Counted from the first letter of the stretch, positions 7,150-15,499 are shown. The stretch: 18,165 nt of DNA from an uncultured Flavobacteriales bacterium (GCA_959608625.1 CAUHQV010000041.1:1-18165); one strand, 5' to 3'. The notes: generated from the letters alone by a model not told the origin. Program-made: numbers and translations.

Positions 7150-8714
7150 TCTCCGAAATACAGCTCCGGCTCTCCCCGGCGGATGCAGCCGATGCTTCGA
7201 CAGTACGCGAGGCCGCCTGCAAGCAGGCCCATATCCGGCCCGGGGAATTGAACGCGTTGCAGGTACAGCGCCGATCTATAGATGCCCGGGGACGGCATGT
7301 GACGATCGAACTGACCGTAACGGCCTATACCGGGAATGATTTTCCCGAAAATACTCCACCTGTAGAATATCCCGACGTGCAGAGCGCCCGCGAAGTGATC
7401 ATCGCCGGTTCCGGGCCGGCCGGGATGTTCGCCGCCCTGAAAGCCATCGAATGCGGATACCGCCCTGTCGTACTGGAACGGGGAAAAGACGTCCGTACGC
7501 GGCGGCGGGATATCAAAGCGCTATGTACTGAGCATATCGTAAATACCGATTCCAACTACTGTTTCGGGGAAGGGGGCGCCGGAACCTATTCCGACGGGAA
7601 ACTCTACACCCGCTCCAAAAAACGGGGCGACACCTCCGGCATCCTCTCCCGTCTGGTGCAGAACGGAGCCTGCGAAGAGATCGTGACCGATGCCCGACCT
7701 CATATCGGAACGGACAAACTCCCTGCCGTGGTGGAAAATATCCGCAAAAAGATCGTAGAGGCGGGCGGCAGCTACCTGTTCGGGCAAAGAGTCTCCGACC
7801 TGATCGTAAAAGATGGCCGTATCCGGGGAGTAACTACCCATGACGGAAATAAATACACGGCAGATGCCGTCATCCTGGCTACGGGACATTCCGCCCGGGA
7901 CATTTATGAGTTGCTGCATCGGAAAGGAATAGCCTTACAAGCCAAAGGAACGGCGGTAGGCGTCCGGCTGGAACATCCGCAGGAGTTGATAGACAAAATA
8001 CAATACGGCCCCGAAGGCCGGGGACAATACCTGCCCGCCGCCGCATACCGGCTGGTAACACAGTGCGGGGGAAAAGGGGTTTACAGTTTCTGCATGTGCC
8101 CGGGCGGGAATATCGTACCCTGTGCTACAGACCAAGAGCAAGTGGTCGTAAACGGAATGTCCTCTTCGGCCCGCAGTGGAAAAAAGGCAAATTCGGGGAT
8201 CGTCGTATCTGTCGATCCGGAAGACATCCCGGGATATGCCCAATACGGCATCCTGGCACTGATGAATTTCCAGAAAGACATGGAACACCGGGCCTGGGAG
8301 GCGGGCGGAAAAACCCAGGCAGCTCCCGCAGCCCGGATGACCGATTTCTGTGAAGGACGCATTTCCTCTACGCTCGACGACACGACCTATATTCCCGGCA
8401 TCATTCCGGCAGATATGGATTATGTATTGGGAGATTTTATATCCCCGCGACTAAGAGAAGGGCTAAAGATGTTCGGGAATAAAATGAAAGGGTTTTATAC
8501 GGTTCAGGCAACTATTATCGGGGTAGAGACCCGCACGTCCTCCCCCCTGCGTATTCCACGCGATCCGGTGAGTTTATCGCATATAGAGATACAGGGGCTT
8601 TTTCCGGCCGGCGAAGGAGCCGGGTATGCCGGCGGCATCGTTTCTGCTGCCATAGATGGGGAAAACTGCGCATTAGCTGCCGCAGAATATCTCAAAAGCC
8701 TTCCTGAAAAGTAA
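7146..8714 (+). CDS. FAD-dependent dehydrogenase of COG2509 type
   Basis: This 522-residue flavoprotein has an N-terminal extension (about 1-80) before the FAD-binding Rossmann motif GSGPAG (88-93). The core shows GEGGAGTYSDGKLYTR, characteristic of the uncharacterised COG2509 FAD-dependent dehydrogenases. Further motifs are ILATGHSARD, FCMCPGG, the long-range NGMSSSARSGKKANSG, and the C-terminal flavin motif LFPAGEGAGYAGGI. The substrate is unknown for the family. The ATG lies inside the menG stop (ATGA), so it is translated with the methyltransferase. A link to quinone or redox metabolism is an inference from that position only. The next gene is convergent. Confidence 0.92.
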   Translation: MISEIQLRLSPADAADASTVREAACKQAHIRPGELNALQVQRRSIDARGRHVTIELTVTAYTGNDFPENTPPVEYPDVQSAREVIIAGSGPAGMFAALKAIECGYRPVVLERGKDVRTRRRDIKALCTEHIVNTDSNYCFGEGGAGTYSDGKLYTRSKKRGDTSGILSRLVQNGACEEIVTDARPHIGTDKLPAVVENIRKKIVEAGGSYLFGQRVSDLIVKDGRIRGVTTHDGNKYTADAVILATGHSARDIYELLHRKGIALQAKGTAVGVRLEHPQELIDKIQYGPEGRGQYLPAAAYRLVTQCGGKGVYSFCMCPGGNIVPCATDQEQVVVNGMSSSARSGKKANSGIVVSVDPEDIPGYAQYGILALMNFQKDMEHRAWEAGGKTQAAPAARMTDFCEGRISSTLDDTTYIPGIIPADMDYVLGDFISPRLREGLKMFGNKMKGFYTVQATIIGVETRTSSPLRIPRDPVSLSHIEIQGLFPAGEGAGYAGGIVSAAIDGENCALAAAEYLKSLPEK

Positions 8715-8722
8715 GGAAATAC

Positions 8723-8824
8723 CCTTTCGTCAATAAAAGCAATCTGCACTTCTATCCGATAGGCATACCTTCATTCTATAGATTGGGAACAATCCCGATC
8801 GGGAATTCGAAGTTCCTTTCGTCA
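8723..8824. repeat. Palindrome-rich intergenic block with a 10-bp direct repeat
   Basis: CCTTTCGTCA occurs at 8723-8732 and again at 8815-8824, bounding 82 bp. Inside are GATTGGGA-ACAA-TCCCGATC (8781-8800, an 8-bp hairpin with one G-T pair), the overlapping perfect palindrome TCCCGATCGGGA (8793-8804), then GAATTC (8803-8808) and TTCGAA (8806-8811). GGAAC (8786-8790) can also pair with GTTCC (8812-8816). The two central hairpins share bases and exclude each other. No clear T-tract terminator follows on either strand. The block lies between two convergent genes. Confidence 0.5.
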
Positions 8825-8898
8825 GCCAACGATAACGACCGCAAGCAAAGGGAACCACCATATATTGCATTATTTGTGCAAACCGGGTAAAGGCGCCG

Positions 8899-9681
8899 CT
8901 ATTTTTGCCCTGCAGCTTTCGCTTTGGCTTTAGCATCCATTTCCTCCTTGCACTTCATCAGCGCCTGGAGAAGGTCCAGGTCGGAAGCATGCAACACCCA
9001 TTTGGGATCCTGCCGGCAGAAGATCAGCAGTTCATCGATTTCTTCCTGCGTGAGCCCCAAAGACTTTTTAAGAAAATCCCGGTCGTAGCGTTCGGCCAAC
9101 ATCGAAGCCACTTTATCCTCTTCCATCATCTTGCGGATCTTTTTATCGTTGGAAAAGAAATGATTGACGAATTCGACCGGATTGAACGGGTTCAGCCTCC
9201 GGGCGGCATTTTTATCTATCTGCTCGGATGTCTTCAGGTTGGCCAGCGACACTATATTATCCGAAAATACCGGATCGAGCGCACGGACATCGACCTCGAG
9301 TATTCCAGAAAGGTAATTACCATGTATAACCACCTGGTCTAGTTCGTATACCGCAGGAATAATATAAAAAGGGGTGTACTGCCTGTTGAGCATATTGTCC
9401 GACACGTAAAAAGTTTGGCTTTTATAGCCTACAAACGAAATATACAAAGAGTCTCCCAAAGCTGCCTGCAGGTAGAAAAATCCGTTGTCGTCGCTATTGG
9501 CCCCTTTCAAAGTATTCATATTGACCACATGGGCACTTTCGATAGGCTTTTTAGTATACAGGTCTACCACACGTCCTCTCATAGTCCGCTCAAGCTGCTG
9601 GGCGAAAGCCGAATGATCAATCGACAGGAACGATATAAGGAGCAGCAAAAACACTGCTTTGAATGCAGGAGTATATTTCAT
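8899..9681 (-). CDS. Exported protein with a carboxypeptidase-regulatory-like beta-sandwich domain
   Basis: The chosen start at 9681 gives 260 residues beginning with a clear signal peptide (MKYTPAFK, a leucine-rich core, then SAFAQ). A longer frame from 9747 would put 22 non-signal-like residues in front. Residues about 32-118 look like the CarboxypepD_reg-like domain (PF13715 type): RGRVVDLYTKKPIESAHV, SDDNGFFYLQ, LYISFVGYKSQ and VYELDQVVI. This fold is usually the N-terminal piece of TonB-linked receptors; here it stands alone. The C-terminal half is helical and charged, with LNPFNPVEFVN, RKMMEEDK, SLGLTQEEIDELL and an Ala/Lys-rich tail. Such proteins are common in Bacteroidales; the function is unknown. 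The likely location is the periplasm. Confidence 0.82.
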   Translation of the reverse strand: MKYTPAFKAVFLLLLISFLSIDHSAFAQQLERTMRGRVVDLYTKKPIESAHVVNMNTLKGANSDDNGFFYLQAALGDSLYISFVGYKSQTFYVSDNMLNRQYTPFYIIPAVYELDQVVIHGNYLSGILEVDVRALDPVFSDNIVSLANLKTSEQIDKNAARRLNPFNPVEFVNHFFSNDKKIRKMMEEDKVASMLAERYDRDFLKKSLGLTQEEIDELLIFCRQDPKWVLHASDLDLLQALMKCKEEMDAKAKAKAAGQK

Positions 9682-9801
9682 TGCGCGTAAAAAGTATGAC
9701 TTTTGTTTTTTGTTATTTAGGATCCTCAAAATCCCTCTTTGACACATAAATCACTAACTCACAGGATTTTAAATAAATTTTCCCCTCCCGGTTCGCTTTC
9801 A

Positions 9802-9817
9802 GTGCCATTGTTGGCAC
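9802..9817. repeat. Inverted repeat, possible operator
   Basis: GTGCCA (9802-9807) and TGGCAC (9812-9817) flank the spacer TTGT. It lies roughly 120 bp upstream of the exported-protein start and 140 bp upstream of the pta -7 element. The size and symmetry suit a dimeric regulator, but there is no direct evidence of binding. Confidence 0.35.
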
Positions 9818-9955
9818 AAATTAAGGCTAAATTTTAGATATCGCAATGCCGGAGAGAGGTTTTTTAATACTTAATTAATATCTTTTATGAAAACATTCGT
9901 AGGGCCCTAGGGAGAAAACATTCCTTTCCACAGGATATTTTAGCGCCAGATTGAT

Positions 9956-9963
9956 TAACTTTG
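9956..9963 (+). promoter_or_regulatory. -7 element for pta-ackA
   Basis: TAACTTTG is a full match to TAnnTTTG. Transcription would start near 9968, giving a leader of about 40 nt to ATG 10008. No TTTG is seen 19-20 nt upstream. The element argues against the in-frame upstream ATG at 9951, which would lie before the transcription start. Confidence 0.55.
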
Positions 9964-10007
9964 TAGAGCCTATTTGGAACAGCAAGAACAAAACAGTATA
10001 TAAAGAC

Positions 10008-12101
10008 ATGAACAAAGCAGTTTTCGTGGCTACATCGCACGCCCGCAGCGGTAAAACATCCGTTTCGCTGGGCCTGATGAACATCCTGGTCGGCATGACG
10101 AAGAAAGTGGGTTATTTCCGCCCGGTGATCTCCGACCCGGTAGGCGGCGCGAAGGACGAGCACATCGAAACCATGCTCTCGTATTTCAATCTCGAAATGA
10201 AATACGACGACGCATTCGTTTTTACCCGTTCCCAGATCGAGCGCCTGACCAACCAAGGCAAACAGGACGTGATCATCAACCGGATCATCGCCCAGTACAA
10301 ATCGCTGGAAGAGCAATTCGACTACATTCTGGTGGACGGCAGCGATTTCTACCCCGAAGGTTCCATCCTGGAATTCGAAGTAAACCTCGAGATACCCCGC
10401 AATCTGGGCTTGCCCACGATTTTAGTCGAAGCCCAAAACGACCTTTCGGACGAAGAACTCGTCACGAACATGAATCTGGTGTACAAACAGTTCCGCGAGA
10501 AAGACGTCGAAGTGCTGGCCGCCATCGCCAACAAGGTGACCGGCGACCCGAAAAAACTCCGCGACGACATTTCCCTGGCTATCGAGAACGACGACGTACT
10601 GACGGCTGCCATACCGGCCAACCACCGGCTGGACTGCCCTACGATGGAGGAGATACGCTCCGCCCTGGGGGCCCGTGTACTGCTGGGGCACGACTATCTG
10701 AGCAATGTAGTGGAGGATTCGCAGGTTGGCGCCATGCAGACGCCGAATTTTCTGAAAATGGTGCGCAACAATACCCTGATTATCGTGCCGGGCGACCGGA
10801 GCGATATCCTGATGGCCGCCGCCCTGTCCAACCATTCCGTATCGTGCCCGAACATTTCGGGTGTCGTACTCACCGCCGGGCTGCTGCCCGACCGGGAGAT
10901 CATCCGGCTGTTCGACAACAACATGATCACCATGCCCGTATTGAGCGTGCAGGGCAATACGTTCGATACGGCCGTAACCGTAAGCCGGGTAAATTCCCGC
11001 ATCTACCCTTCCAGCATCGAAAAAATCGAAACGATGCTGCGCGCTTTCCGCGAATCGATCGACACAGAAGCGCTCGAAAAGAAGATCATTACGTTCAAAA
11101 CAGACGGCATGACGCCGAAAATGTTCCTGTACAACCTGTATAAGATGGCCAAAGCCCAGCGCCGCCACATCGTGCTGCCCGAGGGCGACGACGAACGTAT
11201 CGTCACGGCAGCCGCCCGTCTGGCCAATATGGATTTGGTCGACCTGACTATTCTCGGCACCCGGGAATTGGTATTGGAGACGGCGATGCGCGCCGGAGTC
11301 GAAATAGACCTCGACAAAGTAAATGTAGTCGATCCGGTAAACAGCGAATACTATGAGGATTTCGTGAAGACTTATTACGAGCTACGCAAAAACAAAGGAG
11401 TGACCGAAGAGGCCGCCCGGGATACGGTAGCCGACGTGTCGTATTTCGGCACGATGATGGTTTTCAAAGGGCTGGCCGATGGCATGGTGTCCGGAGCCAC
11501 GCACACCACGGGTCATACGATCCTGCCTGCGTTCCAGATCATCAAGACCAAAAAAGACGTATCGATCGTTTCTTCCGTATTCTTCATGTGCCTGCCGGAT
11601 CGTGTAGCCATCTTCGGGGACTGCGCCGTCAATCCCAATCCGGATGCGCCCCAACTGGCTGAAATAGCCGTTTCCTCGGCCGATACCGCCCTGGCTTTCG
11701 GCATCGAACCGAAAGTAGCCCTGCTGTCCTATTCTTCCGGCACGTCCGGCAAAGGGGCCGATGTGGACATCGTCCGCGAAGCCACGGCCATCGCCCGCAG
11801 CCGGCGCCCCGACCTGAAGATCGAAGGGCCTATCCAATACGATGCCGCCGTCGATATGAAAGTCGGCCGCAGCAAAATGCCGGATTCACAAGTGGCCGGA
11901 CAGGCCTCGGTACTTATATTTCCCGACCTGAACACCGGTAACAATACGTATAAAGCCGTACAACGCGAAACGGGGGCTTTGGCTATCGGGCCTATGCTCC
12001 AGGGGCTCAACAAGCCGGTGAACGATCTTTCACGGGGATGCACAGTGGACGACATTCTCAATACGATCATCATTACCGCCATACAGGCACAGGATAAATA
12101 A
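10008..12101 (+). CDS. pta: Phosphate acetyltransferase, full-length three-domain form
   Basis: Pta converts acetyl-CoA and phosphate to acetyl phosphate in the cytoplasm. With start 10008 (MNKAVFVATSHARSGKTS) it has 697 residues, the size of long enterobacterial-type Pta. It has a BioD-like P-loop N-terminal domain (about 1-240), a DRTGG domain (about 243-350, with GDRSD at 262-266), and the catalytic PTA_PTB domain from about 372 onward. The catalytic domain opens with RRHIVLPEGDDERIV and later shows MVSGATHTT, SSVFFMCLPD, LSYSSGTSGKG and QYDAAVD. The N-terminal domain keeps GKT (Lys16), unlike E. coli Pta where, as I recall, the Lys is replaced. ackA follows after 21 nt, so the two form an operon. 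A longer frame from 9951 is open but the pre-sequence looks non-coding. Confidence 0.96.
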   Translation: MNKAVFVATSHARSGKTSVSLGLMNILVGMTKKVGYFRPVISDPVGGAKDEHIETMLSYFNLEMKYDDAFVFTRSQIERLTNQGKQDVIINRIIAQYKSLEEQFDYILVDGSDFYPEGSILEFEVNLEIPRNLGLPTILVEAQNDLSDEELVTNMNLVYKQFREKDVEVLAAIANKVTGDPKKLRDDISLAIENDDVLTAAIPANHRLDCPTMEEIRSALGARVLLGHDYLSNVVEDSQVGAMQTPNFLKMVRNNTLIIVPGDRSDILMAAALSNHSVSCPNISGVVLTAGLLPDREIIRLFDNNMITMPVLSVQGNTFDTAVTVSRVNSRIYPSSIEKIETMLRAFRESIDTEALEKKIITFKTDGMTPKMFLYNLYKMAKAQRRHIVLPEGDDERIVTAAARLANMDLVDLTILGTRELVLETAMRAGVEIDLDKVNVVDPVNSEYYEDFVKTYYELRKNKGVTEEAARDTVADVSYFGTMMVFKGLADGMVSGATHTTGHTILPAFQIIKTKKDVSIVSSVFFMCLPDRVAIFGDCAVNPNPDAPQLAEIAVSSADTALAFGIEPKVALLSYSSGTSGKGADVDIVREATAIARSRRPDLKIEGPIQYDAAVDMKVGRSKMPDSQVAGQASVLIFPDLNTGNNTYKAVQRETGALAIGPMLQGLNKPVNDLSRGCTVDDILNTIIITAIQAQDK

Positions 12102-12122
12102 CATATATTACAATCGTTTAAA

Positions 12123-13331
12123 ATGAAAATATTGGTTTTGAATTCCGGCAGTTCGTCCATCAAATATCAGTTGATAGACATGGACACACGCCGTCCCGTA
12201 TCCTCCGGATTGGTGGAACGCATCGGACAGCCGGAAGGTGCCATCACGCACAAATTCCTGCGCGGTGACAAGATGGAAAAGATGCAGGAAACGCGGGCCA
12301 TCCCCGATCATACGGCCGGACTTCGCCGGGTAGCGGAACTGTTGACCGACCCGAAAGTGGGCGTCATTTCCGATCCGGGCGAAATAAAGGCTGTAGGGCA
12401 CCGCATGGTACATGGCGGGGAGTATATTACCGATACCTGCCTGATTACTCCCGAAGTAGAGGAAAGGATTCAGGAATTGTTCCCGTTGGCCCCGCTACAC
12501 AATCCCCCGGCTTATGAAGGCTACAAAGTAGCCCGGGAAGTATTCCCGGCCGCCCAGCAAATTGCGGTATTCGATACGGCATTCCATCAGACGATGCCTC
12601 CTGTCGCCTATCGCTATGCCCTGCCCGAAGAACTTTACACCAAGTATGGTATCCGTAAATACGGCTTCCACGGCACCAGCCACAAATACGTTTCGGAAAA
12701 GGCTATAGAATACCTGGGAGCAACGCATTCGAAGATCATCACCATTCATCTGGGCAACGGGGCTTCGGTAGCAGCGGTCAAAGACGGCCGGTGCATCGAT
12801 ACTTCAATGGGCCTGGGGCCTCTTAGCGGACTCGTAATGGGAACCCGTTCGGGGGACATAGACCCTTCGGTGATCTTTTACATGGTCGAACAATTGGGAT
12901 ATACGATCGAGGACGTTTCCCGTATCCTGAACAAAGAGTCGGGCCTTAAAGCGCTTTACGGTTCCTCCGATATGCGCGACGTGGCCGAAGGCATGCGTAA
13001 CGGGGACGAAAAGGCTTTGTTTGCTTATCATCTGTACTGTTACCATATCAAACAGTTCGTCGGAGCCTATACGGCGGCGATGGGCGGCTTGGATGCCATC
13101 GTATTTACAGCCGGTATCGGAGAGAATGCGCCGTATATCCGCACCGGTGTATGCCGGGATATGGGTTTTTTCGGTATCGAAATAGACGAAGTGAAAAATT
13201 CCGCTCCGGGAAACAGAATCCGGGAGGTCAACACCGATTCCAGCCGGACGAAAGTACTGGTCATCCCTACCGACGAAGAACTGGAAATAGCCACACAGAC
13301 ATATAATCTGATAAAAAGAGAAGAGGCCTAA
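12123..13331 (+). CDS. ackA: Acetate kinase
   Basis: AckA converts acetyl phosphate and ADP to acetate and ATP, the energy-yielding step after Pta. The 402-residue protein has all signature motifs of the ASKHA-fold family: VLNSGSSSIKYQL at the N-terminus, HRMVHGG (His93-Arg94), VFDTAFHQTMP (Asp151), YGFHGTSHKYVS (His183), HLGNGASVAA, MGTRSGDIDPS, TAGIGENAP and the C-terminal TDEELEIA. The start is fixed by the N-terminal signature. No separate promoter is visible in the 21 nt after pta. The gene is followed by a very strong terminator. Confidence 0.97.
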   Translation: MKILVLNSGSSSIKYQLIDMDTRRPVSSGLVERIGQPEGAITHKFLRGDKMEKMQETRAIPDHTAGLRRVAELLTDPKVGVISDPGEIKAVGHRMVHGGEYITDTCLITPEVEERIQELFPLAPLHNPPAYEGYKVAREVFPAAQQIAVFDTAFHQTMPPVAYRYALPEELYTKYGIRKYGFHGTSHKYVSEKAIEYLGATHSKIITIHLGNGASVAAVKDGRCIDTSMGLGPLSGLVMGTRSGDIDPSVIFYMVEQLGYTIEDVSRILNKESGLKALYGSSDMRDVAEGMRNGDEKALFAYHLYCYHIKQFVGAYTAAMGGLDAIVFTAGIGENAPYIRTGVCRDMGFFGIEIDEVKNSAPGNRIREVNTDSSRTKVLVIPTDEELEIATQTYNLIKREEA

Positions 13332-13345
13332 TCCTTCTTTTATCC

Positions 13346-13384
13346 TCAATAAAAAAGCCGCGCAATGCGCGGCTTTTTTATTGA
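13346..13384. terminator. Strong bidirectional terminator between ackA and the TonB receptor gene
   Basis: A perfect 18-bp stem (13346-13363 with 13367-13384) closes the 3-nt loop AAT. The GC core GCCGCGC/GCGCGGC is flanked by A6 on the left and T6-7 on the right, so each strand presents a T run. It ends 11 nt before the stop codon of the convergent receptor gene, so it can terminate both transcripts. Confidence 0.93.
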
Positions 13385-13394
13385 AGACGATCAT

Positions 13395-15476
13395 TTAATC
13401 CTCTTTGCGGTAGTAAGAATCTTTCTTTCTTCCGACGAAGAAATTGTACTTCACACCGGCGACGACAGACATCTCCTGGGCAGGGATATAAGAAGCGCTG
13501 TAATACTTCTTGTTCAACAAATTCTGCCCTTGTACATAGATCTGGTAACGATTGTTCTGGGGCTTCCACATCAGGCGGGCTGCCAACAGAGGCTCCCATC
13601 CATAACGCATGGTATCTGCCCGTTCTTCCAACCCGGAATTGAAATCCGGATCTTTCAGGTAGAAACCATTTCGTTTTTGCAGGGCAAAATCTACATCTAC
13701 AAAGAGGTTTTTCACAATACGTACGGAAGCCGAAGCTTTACCGTTATACTGGACGTAATTGTTGCTCAAATAAGTATAGGAAGGGACGCTTTTCAGATCG
13801 GATTTATTATAGGCATACGACACGGAGAGATTGGTTATCGGAACAGTCCTGTCGGTCAGTTTATCCAGGTTGATCCGGTAGCGGCCTTCAAATCCCTTTG
13901 TCCCGATCTTGTCCGAACTGTAGTTAGCGTACTGGAAATAGCCGGCAGACGTCTGAAGCTGAGCTACAATAGCGTTTTTCGTATTCTGCATATACCCGAT
14001 AATTTCCAGGCTGCTGTAATCGTTCTGGTACCTCACACCGACATTCCACTGGTTTACGAACTCATTATCGGCACTTTTGTTCCCTTTATACTTGTCAAGG
14101 TCGTTCTCCACATATGTTTCAAAAAACGTCTGGTTGCGGAAAGACCGGTCGTACCCGGCGAATACTTTCAAATTTTTCAACAGGTTGAACCCGAATTCTC
14201 CGCCGTACATAAAGGCTGCATTTTCAAAAGAACTCGAACTATTGATCGAAACCCCCATGTTGAGATACCATTTCTTGAGTTTGACGCTCATATTGTAATA
14301 TATGCGCCAGGAATCGAATCCGGAACCGTATTTATAATAGCTATACTGCCTTCCCGGAACAAATATCCATTTGTCCAGCAAGCTTCCCCGGAGATCGTTA
14401 GACATGAACTTATCGGAATTAAAATCAAATCCAAAGTAAACGTCTATCATTCTGGCCCGGTATATACCCCCCACATTGAAAGCGGAATTCCGGTACCGGC
14501 TATATATCACCTGGCTCAGGTACTGATGGGCATAAGGGCCGTCTATTGGGTAATCGCGATAGCCGTAGGGGTCGTATTGCTCCCTGAAATTAGAATAGGA
14601 ATATTTCAGAAACAAATTGAAACGGGGCCCCACCGGCATATCGAACCCGATAGTCCCCCGGAACGAATACGTATTCATATTTTCATCGTTCTGTGAACGC
14701 TGGAACATGAACGGCATATTGTAATGATTGTATACAAAAGAACCGTCAAAAAAGACATTCATCCATTTTAACAGCTTGTATTGAGTATGCAGGTAGGATT
14801 TTGAGTTGGAATACTCTTGATCCTCCCATGAGGATCTATCGCCGGACACATTGGCGATGACGTCCAGTCTATGCCGCTTATAGGCACCGGCAACACCGCC
14901 CCCATACGAAGACAGATTTCCGCCGTAGGCCCCGACCGAAACACCGGTGTTCTCCACTTTATTGCGGGTAATGATGTTGATCACACCGTCTATGGCAAAT
15001 TCCCCGTAATGTTTGCTGTCTCCGCCCGTGCGAACCTCGATATGATCGATCATATCCAACGAAACCGGGATATTGTCCAGCGTATAGATACTGCGCAACA
15101 TACTGTTCACCCGTTGGCCGTTTATCATGATCACCACGGAATTGGCATCCCCATCGCGCATATACACCTGCCCCAGGGAATTCATCGGGCCGCTGCTCTG
15201 CACGGAAGTGTTCATCACCCGGGAAAGGACTCCCGAAAGTGTCTGCACAGCCGAAGATTCGATATCCTCCCGTGTAATGATCTCTACCCGGCCCAATTCG
15301 GCAAAAGGAGAAGGGATACTTTGGGGTTTAAACAGATCGATGGCTTCGGGAACTGCCGGAACATCTTTTTGGATCGTTTTCTTTTCCGGGGCCAAAGTAT
15401 CGACCACCGTGGTTTCCTGAGCAAAAACGTGGAGGGAAGCCCCCATACAAACACCTAGGATAAGTATGTTTTTCAT
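13395..15476 (-). CDS. TonB-dependent outer membrane receptor
   Basis: From the start at 15476 the protein has 693 residues: a signal peptide (MKNILILGVCMGASLHVFAQ), a linker with a TonB-box-like ETTVVDTLA (about 21-29), a plug domain (about 62-170) and a 22-strand-type barrel to the C-terminus. Plug features include EIITREDIESS, YMRDGDANSVVIMINGQRV, IDHIEVRTGGDSKHYG and AIDGVINIITR. The layout is BtuB/FepA-like: no N-terminal regulatory domain and no SusD partner next to it, so vitamin, heme or siderophore uptake is more plausible than SusC-type glycan uptake; the substrate is unknown. An in-frame ATG at 15488 (697 residues) is an alternative. The 15476 start leaves a more normal leader after the -7 element. 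The longer open frame to 15689 overlaps menD and is rejected. A hydrophilic tail (VGRKKDSYYRKED) follows the last aromatic strand. Confidence 0.92.
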   Translation of the reverse strand: MKNILILGVCMGASLHVFAQETTVVDTLAPEKKTIQKDVPAVPEAIDLFKPQSIPSPFAELGRVEIITREDIESSAVQTLSGVLSRVMNTSVQSSGPMNSLGQVYMRDGDANSVVIMINGQRVNSMLRSIYTLDNIPVSLDMIDHIEVRTGGDSKHYGEFAIDGVINIITRNKVENTGVSVGAYGGNLSSYGGGVAGAYKRHRLDVIANVSGDRSSWEDQEYSNSKSYLHTQYKLLKWMNVFFDGSFVYNHYNMPFMFQRSQNDENMNTYSFRGTIGFDMPVGPRFNLFLKYSYSNFREQYDPYGYRDYPIDGPYAHQYLSQVIYSRYRNSAFNVGGIYRARMIDVYFGFDFNSDKFMSNDLRGSLLDKWIFVPGRQYSYYKYGSGFDSWRIYYNMSVKLKKWYLNMGVSINSSSSFENAAFMYGGEFGFNLLKNLKVFAGYDRSFRNQTFFETYVENDLDKYKGNKSADNEFVNQWNVGVRYQNDYSSLEIIGYMQNTKNAIVAQLQTSAGYFQYANYSSDKIGTKGFEGRYRINLDKLTDRTVPITNLSVSYAYNKSDLKSVPSYTYLSNNYVQYNGKASASVRIVKNLFVDVDFALQKRNGFYLKDPDFNSGLEERADTMRYGWEPLLAARLMWKPQNNRYQIYVQGQNLLNKKYYSASYIPAQEMSVVAGVKYNFFVGRKKDSYYRKED

Positions 15477-15499
15477 TAAAGAATTCATTTTATTCCCTG

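Larger units (their letters stand above)
9682..10007. other. Divergent intergenic region upstream of pta
   Basis: This 326-bp gap separates the exported-protein gene (-) from pta (+). It is AT-rich and I see no protein-coding or RNA gene in it. It contains the inverted repeat GTGCCA-TTGT-TGGCAC at 9802-9817, the palindrome AGGGCCCT at 9901-9908, and a -7 promoter element for pta at 9956-9963. No -7 consensus was found for the minus-strand gene. Confidence 0.6.

Noticed and set aside
8730..8936. 68-codon minus-strand open frame between the COG2509 and exported-protein genes
   Set aside because: It overlaps the 3' end of the exported-protein gene, has no known domain, and spans a palindromic block, so it is more likely a repeat than a gene.
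9682..9747. Longer start for the exported regulatory-like protein
   Set aside because: It adds 22 basic residues before a textbook signal peptide starting at 9681.
9812..9830. TGGCAC resembling a sigma-54 -24 element
   Set aside because: The required GC/TTGC -12 element at the correct distance is absent (AAGGC instead), and the hexamer is part of an inverted repeat.
9951..10007. Upstream in-frame ATG extending pta by 19 residues
   Set aside because: It lies before the likely transcription start set by TAACTTTG at 9956-9963, and the extra residues do not resemble Pta.
13365..14696. 443-codon forward open frame across the TonB receptor
   Set aside because: It begins in the terminator hairpin and is antisense to a receptor with signal peptide, plug and barrel; it is a composition shadow.
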